Shown one piece after another: positions 1 to 9,012 of a stretch of DNA of 56,839 nt. The position numbers and the translations under genes are program-made. Position 1 is the first letter of the stretch; the number at the start of each line of letters is the position of its first letter. The notes beneath the pieces are model-generated. The model made no database searches. It was not told the origin of the DNA and saw only the letters and a program-made list of their open reading frames with translations. This stretch comes from Sphingomonas sp. GC_Shp_5 (lineage in GTDB: Bacteria; Pseudomonadota; Alphaproteobacteria; Sphingomonadales; Sphingomonadaceae): assembly GCF_026540855.1 (NCBI RefSeq), contig NZ_JALNUP010000025.1, positions 1 through 56,839 of the forward strand, given 5' to 3'.

Positions 1-1
1 A

Positions 2-610
2 CTCGATCGCATGCCCCTTGCCGCTGCAGTAGGCACCTGGGTGCTACGCACTGCCATCGCCCAAGCCGCGCAGTGGATGCGGGCGGGTACGCCGATACGA
101 GTTGGGGTAAACCTCTTTGCAGCACAATTCCGTTCTGGAAGCTTGCCCGAGCGTATCGCTGCAAAGCTGAGCGAGAACAATCTGCCTGCCAATTTGATTG
201 AGATCGAGCTCACCGAAACGATTGCGGTCAAAAACAGCAGCATGGTCAAAACAGCCTTGAGCGCGCTGCGACAGCAGGGGATCGGCATTGCCCTTGATGA
301 CTTTGGTACTGGCTATGCATCGCTCAGCGTTCTGAAAGAGCTGCCTGTTACTCGATTGAAGGTCGACAAGTCCTTTGTTGAGGGCATGGTGGCCGGGAGC
401 CCGGATGCCGTTGTCGTCGACTCGATATTGCGGATGGGTCAGAGCTTCCGCCTGGACGTCACAGCCGAAGGCATTGAGACTGTAGAGCAACAGGAATGGT
501 TGAAGCGTTCGGGCTGCGCAGAGGGGCAGGGATACCTTTACGGCCGCCCCATGTCTGCAAGCGATCTTGACCATATCATGGCGGAGCAGGCCTCCGGCTT
601 AGCCGCCTAG
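2..610 (+). CDS. EAL-domain c-di-GMP phosphodiesterase, 3' part
   Basis: The C-terminal part of an EAL domain. The frame is open to the left edge (codons run from base 2, with no start signal near the internal ATG at 11), so the gene begins outside the window. Visible EAL landmarks are VNLFAAQF, the IEIELTE segment that supplies a metal-binding glutamate, the ALDDFGTGYAS loop with its two aspartates, LKVDKSFV with the conserved lysine, and TAEGIET. These are the residues active c-di-GMP phosphodiesterases keep, so the domain is probably catalytic. It would linearise c-di-GMP to pGpG. Upstream sensory or GGDEF domains cannot be seen. It sits next to HD-GYP and GGDEF genes. Confidence 0.9.
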   Translation, partial: LDRMPLAAAVGTWVLRTAIAQAAQWMRAGTPIRVGVNLFAAQFRSGSLPERIAAKLSENNLPANLIEIELTETIAVKNSSMVKTALSALRQQGIGIALDDFGTGYASLSVLKELPVTRLKVDKSFVEGMVAGSPDAVVVDSILRMGQSFRLDVTAEGIETVEQQEWLKRSGCAEGQGYLYGRPMSASDLDHIMAEQASGLAA

Positions 611-732
611 ACCGGGAATATATGACAGTGATACTTACCGCGTAAACACCAGCTGCTGGGTACATTTCAAGGATGCTCAGCCGAAGGGTTGCATTATGGC
701 TTAAGAACCCATAATTGCTTGGTCAGTAGCGG

Positions 733-2010
733 CTAGCTCGTGTGACGATTACCGGAAATAATCCGCGCCGACATCCTTGCCCAGTCGTCGGCGAACCAGA
801 CGGCGGGGTCTTCTGCGCAAACCGCCTGATCGTCATTGAGGCGGTCGCTAAGCACGGCATCCTCGTAATCGATCAGACACGTCTCGACCGTGTCATAGAA
901 CGCGCGAGCGACAGGACGGCAACCCTGCTGAGCGGCCGGCATAATGACCCCAAGCCGGTTCGAGCGCAGCCGGATCAGCTTGCCAGCCGGAAACACGCCG
1001 ACACTGCGCATAAAGCGGAATAGCAGATCCCGATCGAAGTGGCCGTGCATCGCTGCCATCTGGGTCAGCGCCTCCACCGGCGACATTCCCTTCCGATACG
1101 GCCGGTGGGATGTCATCGCATCGTAAACGTCACAGATCGCCGCCATACGAGCGGCTTGGGTAATGCTATCCTCGCGCAGGCCGAATGGATACCCCGACCC
1201 ATCGAGGCGCTCGTGGTGATGCAGGCAGACATCGAGCGCGGCGGTAGGTACACCTGTCTCCGCCAGCAGCATGGCGTGACCGATCTCGGGGTGCTTAGCG
1301 ATCAGACTGCGCTCTTCCGCGATGAGATCTCCAGGCTTTCGCAAGATGGTCTCGTCGATCTGGAGCTTGCCCACGTCATGAAGGAGGCCCGCAGCGCCGA
1401 GATCACGAACGCTCTCGGCAGATAGGCCGAGCTCACGTGCAAGACTTATCATTAGCGCGCATACCGCGACCGAATGGGTATAGGTGTAGTCGTCCTTAGC
1501 CTTAAGCCGGGTGACACTGGCGAATGCCGTGCTGTTCTGCTCCAGGGTCTCTGCGATGTCGCGGACAATTGCGAGAATCTGCGCAGTCGGAATCGATCGC
1601 CCAAGCCGGCAGTTGTCAAATATATCTTTGACCACCCTGGTAGATCGCTCTGCCAGCGCTGCTGCGCGAAACTCATCGGCTTTTCCGAATGCAGGCGGCG
1701 CGATAGCTCTTTTAGGCAACCGCTTTGACTGCCCACGCGCCGAGGGCGCGGCCAATCTAGCCTGTAGTGCAGACACTTTCTTGGGTTCAACAATCGGGCG
1801 GTCCGGCTGCACTTCCTTCTGCAGCGCCACGGGTGCACCTTTTTCAGGATCAATAAAAATGTCAGTGCCGCCGCCTCGTATTCGGAGGAGATCGTCATCT
1901 GATTTGATCACGAAATGGGCCCGCCAGAACGGGTGCGAAAGCCAGCTTCCGGGAAAACCATCCACGTACATGCCTAGCTCAGCCTGCTCGGGCTTGATGC
2001 GGATGGACAT
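733..2010 (-). CDS. HD-GYP phosphodiesterase with N-terminal DUF3391
   Basis: A 425-residue cytoplasmic protein. Residues 1 to about 130 match the DUF3391 domain that often precedes HD-GYP domains; about 160-350 form the HD-GYP domain. The metal-binding signatures are present: YTHSVAV, LLHDVGK, KHPEIGH and HHHERLDGSGYP, the last carrying the GYP triad. The family hydrolyses c-di-GMP to pGpG or GMP. The start ATG at 2010 has a GGAG-like site just upstream (TCAGGAGCTAAGC). It is divergent from the GGDEF gene at 2217, with about 200 bases between them, so the two opposing activities may share a control region. There is no membrane segment and no receiver domain, so the input signal is not evident. 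Confidence 0.9.
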   Translation of the reverse strand: MSIRIKPEQAELGMYVDGFPGSWLSHPFWRAHFVIKSDDDLLRIRGGGTDIFIDPEKGAPVALQKEVQPDRPIVEPKKVSALQARLAAPSARGQSKRLPKRAIAPPAFGKADEFRAAALAERSTRVVKDIFDNCRLGRSIPTAQILAIVRDIAETLEQNSTAFASVTRLKAKDDYTYTHSVAVCALMISLARELGLSAESVRDLGAAGLLHDVGKLQIDETILRKPGDLIAEERSLIAKHPEIGHAMLLAETGVPTAALDVCLHHHERLDGSGYPFGLREDSITQAARMAAICDVYDAMTSHRPYRKGMSPVEALTQMAAMHGHFDRDLLFRFMRSVGVFPAGKLIRLRSNRLGVIMPAAQQGCRPVARAFYDTVETCLIDYEDAVLSDRLNDDQAVCAEDPAVWFADDWARMSARIISGNRHTS

Positions 2011-2216
2011 GCTTAGCTCCTGACCCTGTACTGCCCCTCCCGGGTCTTACAGGCACAGCAATGCCGCCCTACAGCCTTCCAAATGGTTTATATAACGAGG
2101 GAAATTGTCAGTCCGTTGCCGCCCGCCCGACGATACGCCGCGATGCGGATGATCGTGGCAACACCCCGTTTAGAAACCTCCGTTAGGGCCGCCGCATTAC
2201 AATTCCGAGGTGATCC

Positions 2217-3218
2217 TTGTTTCAACAAAGCCGCCATGTTGCCAAACCGAGGGCGACCAAGGAACCGGCCCGCATGGGGCTGGACGTGCTGACCTTCCTG
2301 ACCGAGCAGGGACTGACGCCGACCCCGGCCAATTATGAGCTCGCCTATTGCTATCGGAGCGATCGCCAAACCCTTGTCGCCCGTGCCATAGATGCGGTGA
2401 CCATGACCGGGGATCAGCTCAGTCAAGCAAAGGCAACTGAGTTGCTGGCGGTTCTTAGGCAGACGAACGATAGTGCGCCGGACGATGAGCGCTCGCGCAT
2501 GCGCGACCATACACGGGAGTTGGCTGATCTTGCCGCCTTGGCAAAGGCTGCGACAGGCCAGTTTGGTCGCGACCTGGCGGGCGGCCTCGACGAAATGGGC
2601 GTTGAAGGCGTCAATGTAGCCGCAATCGTCAGCGCTATGATTGAACGCAGCCGGGACACCGAGCAGGCCCTCGTCGAAGCCAGCCGCCAAATAGAGACGC
2701 TTCGTCAGGAGGTGGAGGCGGCAAAAGGCGATGCCAGCCGCGACGCCCTAACCGGGCTGCACAATCGCCGTGGAGTTGAAAGCGAAGTGTTGGGCCTCAG
2801 CGGTCGTCAGCATTCGGTCGTGGCACTTTGCGACATCGACCATTTCAAGCTTATCAACGATCGGCACGGTCACGCGATCGGTGACCGGGTGCTGAAGGCG
2901 GTAGCTTCGTCTTTAGCCGAAAGCTGCCACCCACATCTCGTAGCACGGTGGGGCGGAGAGGAGTTCATCATCCTGATGAACGGGGTAGATTTGAACAGCG
3001 CAGCGACCATGGTCAACCGGGCTCGAACTCAGCTCAGCACGCGCAGTCTCAAGGTCAGCGAAACCGGCGAGCTCCTCGGCACCATCACGTTCAGCGCTGG
3101 CGTAGCCGTACTCGACGGCCGAAAATTCGAAGTGGCGGTCAACAGAGCCGACATTCTTCTTTATCGAGCCAAAGCCAACGGCCGAGATCAGGTGATCAGC
3201 GAGCCTGTAGATCCGTAG
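2217..3218 (+). CDS. GGDEF diguanylate cyclase
   Basis: A 333-residue protein. Residues about 1-160 are helical and unassigned, with a short coiled-coil-like stretch before the GGDEF domain. The domain spans about 175-330, with DALTGLHNRRG, CDIDHFKLIND and the active-site loop RWGGEEF, so it should make c-di-GMP from two GTP. The autoinhibitory I-site (RxxD five residues before the loop) is absent; the position reads CHPH, so product inhibition through that site is not expected. The start chosen is TTG at 2217, six bases after GAGG in the context GAGGTGATC. An in-frame ATG at 2274 after AAGGA is the alternative, giving a protein 19 residues shorter. No transmembrane segment is visible. Confidence 0.88.
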   Translation: MFQQSRHVAKPRATKEPARMGLDVLTFLTEQGLTPTPANYELAYCYRSDRQTLVARAIDAVTMTGDQLSQAKATELLAVLRQTNDSAPDDERSRMRDHTRELADLAALAKAATGQFGRDLAGGLDEMGVEGVNVAAIVSAMIERSRDTEQALVEASRQIETLRQEVEAAKGDASRDALTGLHNRRGVESEVLGLSGRQHSVVALCDIDHFKLINDRHGHAIGDRVLKAVASSLAESCHPHLVARWGGEEFIILMNGVDLNSAATMVNRARTQLSTRSLKVSETGELLGTITFSAGVAVLDGRKFEVAVNRADILLYRAKANGRDQVISEPVDP

Positions 3219-3616
3219 CCGGTTGTTTACCCGTCTCTCGCTGAGGGCGCCATCTTCGTAAACCGCTCAGCAGGCGGGGAGTCAATGCCGGAGTTGCGCT
3301 TATCTGCGGTAGCCTACAATTGCTCAGACGGTCCAGCAAACCGAGGTGGGCCATGGTACGGGCGTCGCGGGCAGCGTGGCCACCAAGACCGAGATCACTC
3401 ACACCAGCAAGCATAAGAAGGTGACCCGCCAAACCGTTCGTGAGACCTCCGTCAGCACCAGTGGTGACCACAGCACCACTGGTGAAACGTCGCATCGAGA
3501 TCAACCTTTACCTGGGCTTCACAATCCGAGCACAGGCAAGTTATTCCTGTTTGGCTTGGTGGTGGACGGTGTCACACGCCAGTTCGACAGGGCACATCGA
3601 GTGGAAGCGTAATGAT
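3219..3616. other. intergenic stretch with a palindromic repeat pair
   Basis: No convincing gene. An 88-codon frame from a GTG at 3346 is rich in Thr, Ser and His, matches nothing I know, and is not called. The clearest structure is an inverted repeat: CACCAGTGGTG (3456-3466) and CACCACTGGTG (3474-3484), seven bases apart. Each arm is itself almost a palindrome. Confidence 0.5.
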
Positions 3617-3817
3617 ATGAACAATGATGGGCAATTTACTTCGGGGATGAGATCACTTCAACCTGACCATCGGCTTGATCCTAGCCGGCTTTGGATGCTG
3701 CCGGATTTCGAGCTTGTGACAGAGCACGATCAGCTACCTCCTGAGCAGAATGATGCGCTTGCGCAAGCAATCCGAGACGAATTTAATCGGCGAGGCCTCG
3801 GTAGATCGGAAGCCTAG
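3617..3817 (+). CDS. small hypothetical protein
   Basis: A 66-codon frame starting at ATG 3617 (MNNDGQF) and ending at 3817. It is hydrophilic, with an acidic helix-forming C-terminal half (LPPEQNDALAQAIRDEF) and no signal peptide, membrane segment or cysteine. I do not recognise the family. It lies between the GGDEF gene and the single-domain receiver in the same direction, so it could belong to the signalling block, but the spacing on both sides is above 150 bases and no strong Shine-Dalgarno precedes the start. The same frame is open further upstream, which weakens the start call. It is called mainly on its composition. Confidence 0.35.
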   Translation: MNNDGQFTSGMRSLQPDHRLDPSRLWMLPDFELVTEHDQLPPEQNDALAQAIRDEFNRRGLGRSEA

Positions 3818-3991
3818 CTCTTACTCGATGCATGGAAAAGCCTTGAAGCCGTTGACCGCGTAGTGGCTTAGACGCCACAAATTCTGCGCCTTTCACATAC
3901 GCAAGACGCACCATTTTTAACTGGTCGGACGTTAACATCCCAGCGGCGCGCTATCAGTGTGATCCGCGTCTATTAACTGGAGACTTCGTTC

Positions 3992-4384
3992 ATGGCTCGG
4001 ATCTTGATCGTCGATGACGACGAAGTCTTGGCGGAGATCGTTACAGACCTACTCGAACAAGCTGGCCACATGGTAAGCGCCGTCTACCATGGAGATGAAG
4101 CGATAGATGCCGCATTAGCCAGTGCCCCCGATCTCATCATACTGGACTATGCCCTTCCTGGTCGATCAGGGATGGATGTCCTCAGGACACTGCGGAACAC
4201 ACCGGCCTTGGCTGATGTGCCAATCATGATGCTGACAGGCAAGCGAGGAAATCTTCTTCCCGCGCGTGCGGAACACGACGGGGTCGACGACTACATCAAC
4301 AAGCCTTTCAACCCTGAGGAATTGGCCACCCGCGTTGAGGTCCTACTGAGGAGAGCATCGACCGTACGCGGTAGGCCTCGCTGA
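3992..4384 (+). CDS. single-domain response regulator (receiver only)
   Basis: A 130-residue stand-alone receiver. The acidic pocket is DDDE at residues 8-11, the phosphorylation site is Asp52 in LIILDYALPG, the switch threonine is in IMMLTGK, and the conserved lysine is in NKPFNPEEL. There is no output domain, so it must act by protein contact or as a phosphate sink, as CheY-, DivK- and SdrG-type receivers do. The start ATG follows GGAG at about the right distance. It lies beside EAL, HD-GYP and GGDEF genes, but no histidine kinase is near; its partner is elsewhere. Nothing in the sequence assigns it to a particular pathway. Confidence 0.9.
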   Translation: MARILIVDDDEVLAEIVTDLLEQAGHMVSAVYHGDEAIDAALASAPDLIILDYALPGRSGMDVLRTLRNTPALADVPIMMLTGKRGNLLPARAEHDGVDDYINKPFNPEELATRVEVLLRRASTVRGRPR

Positions 4385-4624
4385 ATCATGACTGGTTTTG
4401 GCTGATCCCGAGATCGTTGGTCTGATCCTTAGGCTAAGTTTCGCGACATAGCTTTGGGCGTTCGTGTATCCTTGTGTAGATATCAGCGGTAATTTGCACG
4501 CAGCCGTCAGCGCATGCCGAACGGTGGGGAGTGGTGGCTAGTCTGCTTGGCGCGCGTCATTAATACAACAGCAGTGATGCCGCATGCCGCTCCAGCCATC
4601 CCCTTGCGGACGGGGTAGATCACC

Positions 4625-5008
4625 ATGACTGATGATGGAAAGCCGGAACCGGGAAGTGCCGAAGTCGCGAAACGAATGGCCGTGCTTCGCCGGCACCTCC
4701 ATCATGCGGTGCCGCTGAGCGAGGCCGCGACCGACGCCGGCATATCAGCACGCACCGCCCGCCGCTGGCTCGCCCGCTACCGTGCCGACGGTCCAGAAGG
4801 GCTGGCGCGTCCGATCCGACCGGAAGCCGGCAAGCGCACCTTTCCGAAAGAACTGGTCGAACTGATTGAGGGCATGGCGCTGCTCAAGGCGCGACCGTGG
4901 CTGACGACGGTGCTGGACGATCACTCGCGTGTGATCGCGGGCTACATGGTCTTCCTCGGTGCGCCCTCCGCGCTCAACACGTCGCTCGCACTACCACAGG
5001 CGATCTGC
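4625..5008 (+). pseudogene. Mu/integrase-type transposase remnant with internal deletion
   Basis: The frame starts at ATG 4625 with a helix-turn-helix region (LSEAATDAGISARTARRWLARY) typical of Mu-like or IS481-like transposases. It passes directly from MALLKARP into WLTTVLDDHSRVIAGY, which is the centre of the DDE integrase core. About 100 residues that normally separate these parts, including the first catalytic aspartate, are missing. The frame stays open across the join, so this is an in-frame deletion. Homology stops at about 5003-5008, where a different transposase fragment begins. The product cannot be an active transposase. The deletion size is inferred from memory of the family. Confidence 0.7.
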
Positions 5009-5166
5009 CGCCCTACAATCAGCGCAACCGCATTGAGCGCATGTTTGGCCACCTCAAGATCAACCGTGCCATCGCCACCCGCTACGACCAACTGACCAGC
5101 AGCTTCCTTGGCATGGCCCACCTCGCCACCGCCAGACACTGGCTCAAATTTGTCCACGCCGCCTAG
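5009..5166 (+). pseudogene. IS5-type transposase C-terminal remnant
   Basis: In a different frame from the preceding remnant, about 50 codons read YNQRNRIERMFGHLK, RAIATRYDQL and ARHWLKFVHAA and stop at 5166. This is the C-terminal end of an IS5-family transposase, where the RNRIE...FG..K segment carries the last catalytic glutamate. The N-terminal 80% of the gene is absent. The fragment directly abuts the Mu/integrase-type remnant, so two different elements have been joined. No intact terminal inverted repeat or target duplication was recognised at either end. Confidence 0.7.
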
Positions 5167-5714
5167 TACCTCAACAGTGGGGTGGCGGGTGCGATCGACC
5201 TGCACGCCACGCCTTCCCGTTTGGGAACCTGTGGCGGGACAGTCGCCCAGGCGATCACGCCGGCAGCCGTCCGGGGCACCTGCTTTCCCAAAATCTGTTC
5301 CCGATTGCTCTTTCTTGAAATGATCCTTTGGAGACGAAGAAACGGGAAAGATCGCGCTGAACGAATGGCCGTTATCGGGAATGCGGATCGCCAGCCTGAA
5401 CGTCCGCGTGTGAGCGAGGCCGACAAGCGCCATCGGAGCTGCGAGGCAGCGCCCTGCTGAGCAGCTACGGGCAAAGTTGTCCCATGCTGGATGGCTCGCC
5501 GGCTTCCGAGCGGCAGACGAGGGGGCTAGTTACCCATGCCCATCGTGTTGTTAGCAATTGGTAAAACGCCATCGTCCGACGCCGTGTCGTGAGCTTTTGC
5601 CGCCGCAACCGATTGTGAGCTTGGACGTGCATAAACGGCCGCTTTACACCCACCTTGTTTCGTATACGTTACACGAAGTGACGGTTCGTGTCACCGGTTG
5701 GGGAGGGGGAACTT
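5167..5714. other. gene-poor stretch after the transposase remnants
   Basis: No gene is supported in these 548 bases. Several short frames overlap one another, and none looks like a protein family. It may contain decayed insertion-sequence DNA, but no terminal repeats are visible. The last 60 bases must hold the promoter and the GGGAGGGGG ribosome-binding site of the gene at 5715. Confidence 0.5.
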
Positions 5715-7355
5715 ATGCGGCGAGCGGCACTCTTACTGGCCGTTACCGCGATCACGAATTTTCAAGCCGTTGCTTCGACGCAAGGGGATCTCGTCCCGCT
5801 GTTTGCACAATGGCGTCAAGCGGCGGCGCCGGAGACGGTGCGCGGCGTTCCCGACTTCACCCCGCCCGCGATTGACCGTACCAGGGCGCGTCTTGCCCGG
5901 ATGCGCGCGCGGCTGGCTGCGCTGGATCGGTCAGGTTGGACGGCGCCGAGGCGAACCGATGCAAGGCTCATCGAGGCCGAGATGAACGGGCTCGACTTCG
6001 ACGTGCGCGTGCTGCGTCCGTGGGCGCGTGATCCCGGCTTCTATGCCAACGTTTGGGCTGAAATGAGCGATGTGCCCGCGCATGAAGGCACCACCGCGCC
6101 GGCGATCGACCTGTTCCGCTACCAGTTTCCTTTGTCTAAGGCCGATGCCGCAGCGTTGACGCGCCAATTGCGGACGGTGCCGCCGCTGCTCGAACAGGCG
6201 CGCGGCAATCTGCGGGACGGCAATGCGCGCGACTTGTGGCGCTACGCGGGCCGGGCATTGCAGGACCAGGCGGATACGCTGGCGGCCCTTGATGCCGGCA
6301 CGTTGCGCATGCGCACGCTGGACGGCGAGCCACTCGCCACGCTTGCTGGCACGTCGCCCCAGCTGCGTGACGCCGTGCGCCAGGCAAAGGCGGCAACGGA
6401 TCGCTTTCGTGATTGGGTGGCCGATCAGGCGCGGGACAAGACGGGGCCTTCGGGCGTCGGCAAAGCCGACTATGACTGGTATGCGCATAACGTCCATCTG
6501 GTGCCCTATGGCTGGGATCAGCAGGTGACGTTGCTGCAGCGCGAGCTTGATCGCGCGATCGCCGGCCTGCGCTTGGAGGAACTCCATAATCGTGCCTTGC
6601 CGCCGTTGCCGCAGCGTGATGATCCGGCGGCCTTCCTGGCCTGGTCGAACGAGCGGCTCCGGCGGTTTGGCGATTTCCTCGTGGCGACGCGGCTGATGGA
6701 CGAGCGGCCGGCCTATCGCGCCGCGCTGGCCGCCCGGCTGCTGCCCTATGCAGCGCCCGACAAACGCGACTTCTTCGGTCACGGCGTCGCGCTTGATCCG
6801 ATGCCGCTCTATTCACATTTCTATCATTGGATCGAGCTGGCCCGGATGCGCGAGCAGCCTAACCCCGATCCTGTTCGCCGTTCGCCATCGCTCTCCAACA
6901 TCTATGATGGCCGAGCCGAGGGGTTCGCCACCGCGCTGGAGGAGCTGGCGATGCACGCCGGCCTCTATGACGATGTGCCGCGTGGGCGCGAGATCGTCTA
7001 CATCATGCTGGCCAATCGCGCCGCGCGGGGCCTTGCCTCGCTGCACGTGCAGGCCAACGAATGGGACCTGGAACAAGCCGGCCGCTTCCACGCCCGCTGG
7101 ACGCCGCGTGGCTGGTCGGATCCAACTAGTGCGCTGGTCGGGTTTGAACAGCTCCTCTACCTGCGCCAACCCGGCTACGGGACGAGCTATGTGATCGGCA
7201 AGCTGCAGTTCGATCATCTCGTCGCCCGCCTGTCGGAACGCGCCGATCGCAGGGGCGCCACGCTGGACATGCGCGACGTCTTCGCCCGCTTCCTCGCCGC
7301 CGGCGTGATCCCGACCGCATTGATCGAAGACGAAATGCTGGAGGATCCGCGATGA
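5715..7355 (+). CDS. secreted DUF885-family protein lacking the zinc motif
   Basis: A 546-residue protein with an N-terminal signal peptide (MRRAALLLAVTAI, cleavage near AVAS), so probably periplasmic. The C-terminal half follows the DUF885 pattern closely: EGFATALEELAMHAGLYDD, a helical block, PGYGTSYVIGKL and a final helix with VIPTALIEDE. In standard DUF885 proteins an HExxPGHH zinc-peptidase-like motif lies just before the EGWA-type segment. Here that position reads SLSNIYDGRAEG, with no HE pair, so a metallopeptidase role is unlikely. ATG 5715 was chosen over an upstream in-frame ATG (5688) because it has a strong purine-rich site and directly precedes the signal peptide. Its stop overlaps the next start (ATGA), so the two genes are translationally linked. 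Confidence 0.75.
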   Translation: MRRAALLLAVTAITNFQAVASTQGDLVPLFAQWRQAAAPETVRGVPDFTPPAIDRTRARLARMRARLAALDRSGWTAPRRTDARLIEAEMNGLDFDVRVLRPWARDPGFYANVWAEMSDVPAHEGTTAPAIDLFRYQFPLSKADAAALTRQLRTVPPLLEQARGNLRDGNARDLWRYAGRALQDQADTLAALDAGTLRMRTLDGEPLATLAGTSPQLRDAVRQAKAATDRFRDWVADQARDKTGPSGVGKADYDWYAHNVHLVPYGWDQQVTLLQRELDRAIAGLRLEELHNRALPPLPQRDDPAAFLAWSNERLRRFGDFLVATRLMDERPAYRAALAARLLPYAAPDKRDFFGHGVALDPMPLYSHFYHWIELARMREQPNPDPVRRSPSLSNIYDGRAEGFATALEELAMHAGLYDDVPRGREIVYIMLANRAARGLASLHVQANEWDLEQAGRFHARWTPRGWSDPTSALVGFEQLLYLRQPGYGTSYVIGKLQFDHLVARLSERADRRGATLDMRDVFARFLAAGVIPTALIEDEMLEDPR

Positions 7356-8932
7356 AATGGTGCGTCAGCCTCGGCCTCATGACATTCAGCCTGGTCCTCG
7401 CCGCGCCGGCGCCGGCGCAGGAGATGCCACGCCTCGTCACCAAGCAGGGCCGCCACGTCATGATGGTCGACGGCAAGCCGTTCTTCATCCTGGCCGCGCA
7501 GTTGCACAACAGCAGCGCCTGGCCTGCGGTACTCGACGACGCCTGGGCGGCAGCCGATGCACTGGCGCCGAACACGATCGAGGCGCCGGTTTATTGGGAG
7601 CAGTTCGAGCCGCAGCCCGGCCAGTTCGACACCACCAATGTCGATGCGCTGATCGCCAAGGCGCGAGCTACCGGCAAGCGGCTCGCGCTGCTCTGGTTCG
7701 GCACCTGGAAGAACGGCCAGATGCACTATGTGCCGGGCTGGATAAAAAGCGATCCGGCAACCTATCCGCGCATGACCGATGCGCGCGGCCAGCCGATCGA
7801 CGTGATGTCTCCGCACGCTCCGGCGACGCTGGAGGCGGACAAGCGTGCATTCGCCGCGCTGCTCGCCCACCTCAAGAAGGTCGATGGCGATCGCCACACC
7901 GTCATCCTCATGCAGGTGGAGAATGAGCCGGGGTCGATCGGCTCGGTGCGTGATTTCGGCGCGGCGGCGCAGGCGGAATTCGCCGGACCGGTCCCGGCTG
8001 CGGTGCTCGCGCGCACCGGGCGCAAGCCGGGCGACTGGCGTGCCGTGTTCGGCCCCGATGCCGACGAGGCGTTTGCGGCCTATGCCACCGCCCATTTCAT
8101 CGATGCCGTCGCCGCTGCCGGCAAGGCAGTCTATCCGTTGCCGATCTACGTCAACACCTGGCTGCGCTACAAGGACAAGAAGTATCCCGGGATCGACTAT
8201 CCCAGTGGTGGCGCGGTCTGGACGATGTTCGACGTGTGGCGCGCGGCCAGTCCGTCGGTGGATTTCATCGGCACCGATATCTATGCCGACGATGCCGGCG
8301 AGTATCGCAAAGTGCTCGATCAATACGCCCGCGCCGACAATCCGTCCTGGGTGTCCGAGACCGGGTTCAACACCAAGACCGCGCCGTTCCTTTATTACGT
8401 GCTGGCGCGCGGCGGGATCGGCTTCTCGGTATTCGGCATCGACAACGCGTCCTCGGCCGAGCACGATGCCGCGGTCGCCGCGCATCGCGCCAATTTCGCC
8501 GCGCTCGATCCCATCCGTTCGCTGATTGGGCAGGCCGCGCTGGACGGCCGGCTGTTCGCCGCAGTGGAGGAACCCGGCGCCGCCAAGCAGCGGCTCGATC
8601 TTGGCCAGGGTTGGCGCGCCAATATCGCGTTCGGACCGCCGCCCTGGGGCGACACGCCGGCGCTGCTCGGCAATTCGCCGGCACAATCCGGCCGCGCCAT
8701 GGTGATCCGCCTGTCCGACACCAGCGTGCTGCTCACCGGGATCGATGCCCGCATCGAGCTGGAGCGCGTCACGGGCGATGGCCGGCACGGCCAGCTGCTG
8801 CGCGTCGAGGAAGGCAGTTACGTCGGCGGCCAATGGCGGCCCACGCGCTGGCTGAACGGTGACGAGACTGACTACGGCATCAACTTCACCGGTGCGGCCC
8901 GCATGATCCGGATCGACCTCGGATCCTACTGA
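7352..8932 (+). CDS. GH35-type beta-galactosidase-like glycosidase with DUF5597
   Basis: A 526-residue protein with a signal peptide ending near APAPAQE, so periplasmic or secreted. Residues about 25-370 form a GH35/GH42-like TIM barrel (NTIEAPVYWEQFEPQPGQFD is the familiar strand-2 segment). The likely acid/base is Glu192 in QVENEPG and the nucleophile Glu336 in WVSETG; both are intact. The C-terminal 150 residues match DUF5597, a beta-rich domain attached to such enzymes. It would hydrolyse terminal beta-galactosides or a related sugar linkage; the exact substrate cannot be read. It overlaps the DUF885 gene by four bases and precedes a TonB-dependent receptor by 80 bases, which suggests joint sugar uptake and processing. 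Confidence 0.82.
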   Translation: MKWCVSLGLMTFSLVLAAPAPAQEMPRLVTKQGRHVMMVDGKPFFILAAQLHNSSAWPAVLDDAWAAADALAPNTIEAPVYWEQFEPQPGQFDTTNVDALIAKARATGKRLALLWFGTWKNGQMHYVPGWIKSDPATYPRMTDARGQPIDVMSPHAPATLEADKRAFAALLAHLKKVDGDRHTVILMQVENEPGSIGSVRDFGAAAQAEFAGPVPAAVLARTGRKPGDWRAVFGPDADEAFAAYATAHFIDAVAAAGKAVYPLPIYVNTWLRYKDKKYPGIDYPSGGAVWTMFDVWRAASPSVDFIGTDIYADDAGEYRKVLDQYARADNPSWVSETGFNTKTAPFLYYVLARGGIGFSVFGIDNASSAEHDAAVAAHRANFAALDPIRSLIGQAALDGRLFAAVEEPGAAKQRLDLGQGWRANIAFGPPPWGDTPALLGNSPAQSGRAMVIRLSDTSVLLTGIDARIELERVTGDGRHGQLLRVEEGSYVGGQWRPTRWLNGDETDYGINFTGAARMIRIDLGSY

Positions 8933-9012
8933 GCCGTCGCGCCGACCACGAACAAAAACAGAAACGACCAGAGGACGCCTGAAAGACAGGGAGCACAACA
9001 ACAAGGGGGTTA

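Noticed and set aside
3346..3612. 88-codon frame from a GTG
   Set aside because: Ser/Thr-rich, no homology recalled, no good ribosome site, and it contains the palindromic repeat pair; kept only as a note on the gap.
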